This document shows, one piece after another, positions 6,330 to 6,338 of a stretch of DNA of 6,338 bases (positions within the stretch are counted from its first letter, which is position 1; the number at the start of each line of letters is the position of its first letter). Below the pieces are notes generated by a model. That model was not told the origin of the DNA. It did not search any database and worked only from the letters and a program-made list of their open reading frames with translations. The translations under genes and the position numbers were made by a program. Source of the DNA: Chloroflexota bacterium (lineage in GTDB: Bacteria; Chloroflexota; Dehalococcoidia; JABGRK01); NCBI GenBank assembly GCA_030665485.1, contig DAOUZV010000070.1, positions 1 to 6,338 of the forward strand, written 5' to 3'.

Positions 6330-6338
6330 GTGATTAAA
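6330..6338 (+). CDS. Start of an unidentified downstream gene (partial, GTG start)
   Basis: GTG ATT AAA runs to the window end and would encode Met-Ile-Lys. AGGAG (6319-6323) lies 6 nt upstream, ideal Shine-Dalgarno spacing, and an extended -10 box lies at 6290-6298. Promoter, ribosome site and start codon in order support a real gene start, but only three codons are visible, so nothing can be said of its product. Confidence 0.45.

Noticed and set aside
1..6338. CRISPR array, insertion sequence, tRNA, rRNA or prophage elements
   Set aside because: No regularly spaced repeats, transposase-like frames, terminal inverted repeats or tRNA-like cloverleaf sequences were seen.

Overview
The window is bacterial DNA of roughly balanced base composition, tightly packed and coded entirely on the + strand. 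The sequence does not settle the phylum. A long MalT/LuxR-type ATPase regulator next to a DUF72 gene and an ABC-2 exporter is common in Chloroflexota and Actinobacteriota, but that is only a hint. ATA is used freely as an isoleucine codon in these genes.

Layout. Positions 1-276 are the 3' end of a DUF72 (YecE-like) gene. Positions 277-375 are a short regulatory gap with a good sigma70-type promoter (TTGACA, 17 bp, TATCAT), a 12-bp perfect palindrome over the -10 and an 8-bp palindrome near the predicted transcription start. Positions 376-3054 encode a large MalT-like LuxR regulator (STAND-type NTPase, TPR-like repeats, C-terminal GerE helix-turn-helix). Its homology and a well-placed Shine-Dalgarno both point to a start at an ATA codon (376). 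The first conventional start, ATG 418, would remove the conserved N-terminal strand. Positions 3055-3306 are a 252-nt gap holding two imperfect dyads and no convincing gene. Positions 3307-6268 are a three-gene ABC-2 exporter operon: one ATPase and two paralogous permeases of exactly 350 residues each, joined by two ATGA stop/start overlaps. Positions 6269-6338 hold an extended -10 promoter, a Shine-Dalgarno and the first codons (GTG ATT AAA) of a further gene cut by the window end.

How the parts may work together. A MalT-like regulator directly upstream of an exporter in the same orientation suggests a sense-and-export module: the regulator binds an unknown small ligand and ATP, then switches on the exporter, perhaps through the dyads in the 252-nt gap. 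The substrate cannot be read from the sequence. The ATPase plus two ABC-2 permeases resembles drug, antibiotic or lipid-like-compound exporters of the DrrAB/LnrLMN type. I see no wholly new system here. The most unusual points are the apparent ATA initiation codon of the regulator and the dyad-rich control regions.
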